A stretch of DNA of 64,000 nt. It comes from Limnohabitans sp. Rim8 (GTDB taxonomy: Bacteria; Pseudomonadota; Gammaproteobacteria; Burkholderiales; Burkholderiaceae_C). The stretch lies in the NCBI RefSeq assembly GCF_945901735.1, contig NZ_CAMDLM010000004.1:1-64000 (forward strand). The letters are read 5' to 3'. Below are positions 62,634-64,000 of this stretch, in pieces. The notes below the pieces were generated by a model. That model had not been told where the DNA came from. It did not search any database and saw only the letters and a list, made by a program, of their open reading frames with translations. A program made the translations under genes and the position numbers. Within the stretch, counting starts at the first letter, position 1, and every line of letters starts with the position of its first letter.

Positions 62634-63631
62634 CGAATATTTTTGTAGAAGCACTTGAACCGATACTGGCTCACCATTGCAAGACATCCGATGTACGCCG
62701 AATTGAATCCAATGATTCTGGTCATTCTCTTTTTGAAAAAATTTCTGATGCTGGTTTTTTTGAATTATTGACCGATGAATCTGATGGAGGTGCTGGCATC
62801 AGCACTCGAGATTTATTTCCAATACTACTTTTACTGGGTCAATATGCAGTTCCACTTCCGATTGCCCAGACGATTGCCGCGCGTTGGTTATGGAAAAACC
62901 ATGCGAGCATTCCAAATGGATTGATTGCTTTCGCACCTCATCACACGGTCAAGGATGAGTTGTTGATTTGCGCCAACATCCCCATGGGTAGAGTTAGCCA
63001 ATTCTTTGTTATTCAGGATCGACTCGGCTACAAAATTTTAAATTGCGCTGATGCAATCAATATTTATGACAGTGGAATTCATGGAAGTTTATTGGCAACT
63101 TTGAATTGGGAAAGCCATGCGGGTCAATTTTTTGATATCAAAAATTCGCCTACAGATCTCATGTCATTGTCGGCATCATTAAAAGCCGTCGAATTGGCTG
63201 CATCCATCAAAAAAGTTTTTGATATGACGCTTCAATACGCCAACGATCGAGTTCAATTTGGAAAATCAATTGGCAAATTTCAAGCCATTCAACATCAGCT
63301 CAGCGTGATGGCTGAACATGTCGCTGCAGCAAGCATCGCCGTGCAAGCGGCATTTGATATTGAGACTGGGCCGCCTTCACGCATGCTGAGCGCGATTGCA
63401 AAATCAAGAACGAGTGAATCGGCACAGCTGATAGCAGCAACAGCGCATGCTGTTCATGGTGCCATTGGCATTACATACGAATATGACTTGCAAATTTATA
63501 CCCGTAGACTTCACCATGCCCGCATGGCCTATGGATCCGAGTCTTATTGGAATCAATGGATTGGAGAGCAAGTGTTAGCAAGCCCATCAACTCAACTGTC
63601 CGATTTCATTCAAATGACCTCTCAGCCATGA
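62630..63631 (+). CDS. Acyl-CoA dehydrogenase, smaller subunit of a coupled pair
   Basis: This 333-residue dehydrogenase-fold protein is divergent from the norm. The N-terminal domain is recognisable (DAGFFELLTDESDGGAGIS), the middle FAD-binding motifs are poor, and the C-terminal domain keeps NDRVQFGKSIGKFQAIQHQL and GAIGITYEYDLQIYTRRL. No catalytic Glu is evident. It overlaps its partner and the following aldolase gene by four bases each. It most likely supplies structure or half an active site in a heteromer. Confidence 0.83.
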   Translation: MTNIFVEALEPILAHHCKTSDVRRIESNDSGHSLFEKISDAGFFELLTDESDGGAGISTRDLFPILLLLGQYAVPLPIAQTIAARWLWKNHASIPNGLIAFAPHHTVKDELLICANIPMGRVSQFFVIQDRLGYKILNCADAINIYDSGIHGSLLATLNWESHAGQFFDIKNSPTDLMSLSASLKAVELAASIKKVFDMTLQYANDRVQFGKSIGKFQAIQHQLSVMAEHVAAASIAVQAAFDIETGPPSRMLSAIAKSRTSESAQLIAATAHAVHGAIGITYEYDLQIYTRRLHHARMAYGSESYWNQWIGEQVLASPSTQLSDFIQMTSQP

Positions 63632-64000
63632 CCAAAACAACACAGACGCCCAATCCGCTTTGGGAAAAGTTGAAGAACGGCGAACGTGGCATCGGAACAT
63701 TTGTTTTTTCGTCTGACCCCTGCCATACAGAAATTATTCGCCACGCGGGCTTTGATTTGGTCGTCATAGACATGGAACATGCACCCCTGGAAATAGGCGA
63801 TGTTGCAGCACATGTTCGTGCTGCAAACGCAACGGGTATTTCATGTTGGGCTCGCGTGGGACACGCACAACCACAGCAGATGGGAAGATTGCTTGATCAA
63901 GGCGTACACGGAATTGTGCTGCCACATTTCGGTTTGGACATGACCCGCACGCAAGAAGTATTGAAAGCATTTCGATACGCTCCCAGTGGCACGCGCGGAA
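63628..64000 (+). CDS. HpcH/HpaI-type aldolase (N-terminal part)
   Basis: Only 124 codons are present before the window ends. The visible part has GERGIGTFVFSSDPCHTEIIRHAGFDLVVIDMEHAP, in which the Asp-Met-Glu-His stretch matches the metal/acid motif of HpcH/HpaI class II aldolases, then WARVGHAQPQQMGRLLDQGVHGIVLPHF. Such enzymes split 4-hydroxy-2-oxo acids to pyruvate and an aldehyde, or act on CoA esters (citramalyl-CoA lyase-like). The start overlaps the upstream stop (ATGA). Confidence 0.87.
   Translation, partial: MTKTTQTPNPLWEKLKNGERGIGTFVFSSDPCHTEIIRHAGFDLVVIDMEHAPLEIGDVAAHVRAANATGISCWARVGHAQPQQMGRLLDQGVHGIVLPHFGLDMTRTQEVLKAFRYAPSGTRG

Larger units (their letters stand above)
49600..64000. 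other. AT-rich catabolic island (right end beyond window)
   Basis: From about 49.6 kb to the window end base composition and codon choice shift visibly toward A and T, in contrast with the GC-rich genes to the left. The island carries thirteen genes on one strand: regulator, reductase, mutase and its chaperone, receptors, thiolase pair, ligase, MmgE/PrpD protein, two dehydrogenase subunits and an aldolase. The left border coincides with a shortened hipA and a small hairpin (AATCCC/GGGATT at 49596-49612). No integrase, transposase or tRNA is seen at the border. Acquisition by transfer is inferred from composition only. Confidence 0.65.

Overview
The window reads as a chromosomal segment of a betaproteobacterium of the order Burkholderiales, most like Comamonadaceae. 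This is inferred from gene content and order, not from a database search. The clues are divergent ponA/pilMN(OP)Q-aroK, lptM-lysA, resB-ccsB-cytochrome c4-engB, a paaABCDE block, TctDE with tctCBA, several Bug-type receptors, and HexR beside zwf. Most of the window is GC-rich with dense genes on both strands. From about 49.6 kb to the right edge the sequence becomes clearly AT-richer, and one catabolic gene set fills it.

Layout. 0-1.7 kb: rpsI (partial) and rplM, divergent from rlmJ. 1.7-5.7 kb: paaABCDE, the multicomponent phenylacetyl-CoA epoxidase, behind a TetR-type operator. 5.8-12.9 kb: an Atm1-like ABC exporter, two hotdog thioesterases, and an operon of TetR regulator, acyl-CoA dehydrogenase, DUF2147 protein and enoyl-CoA hydratase. 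12.9-20.1 kb: aroK and a compact pilus-assembly operon (pilM, pilN, a pilO-pilP fusion, short pilQ), divergent from PBP1A. 20.1-29.6 kb: cyaY, lptM-lysA, msrPQ, an orphan receiver, ccsB-resB, cytochrome c4 and engB. 29.6-34.8 kb: an alpha/beta hydrolase, two lipid A acyltransferase paralogues, and groES-groEL under a sigma-32-like promoter plus CIRCE. 34.9-36.7 kb: a periplasmic copper pair and a J-domain protein. 36.9-42.0 kb: sugar-phosphate metabolism (pgi, tal, zwf, hexR). 42.0-48.5 kb: tricarboxylate transport (tctE, tctD, tctCBA) and an orphan Bug receptor. 48.6-49.6 kb: an N-terminally shortened HipA-like kinase.

49.7-64.0 kb: an AT-rich, largely translationally coupled cluster. It holds an IclR regulator, an iron alcohol dehydrogenase, a MeaB-type GTPase, two Bug receptors, a two-subunit adenosylcobalamin-dependent acyl-CoA mutase, a thiolase with a DUF35 partner, a CoA ligase, an MmgE/PrpD protein, two coupled acyl-CoA dehydrogenase subunits, and an HpcH/HpaI aldolase cut by the window edge. 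Together these look like a complete route for capturing a carboxylic acid, activating it to a CoA ester, rearranging its carbon skeleton and cleaving it. The mutase keeps the arginine that methylmalonyl-CoA mutases use for a substrate carboxylate but differs in the CoA-contact segment and next to the catalytic histidine. Its substrate cannot be named from sequence alone. This cluster is the best candidate here for an undescribed system.

A second theme is intergenic repeats. A 7-bp unit (GCGTTGA) forms a perfect 15-copy array at 12.8 kb and degenerate, often inverted arrays at three other sites, one of which runs into the start of paaC. Separate GTAGG-headed REP-like palindromes lie at 5.8, 8.7 and 38.6 kb.
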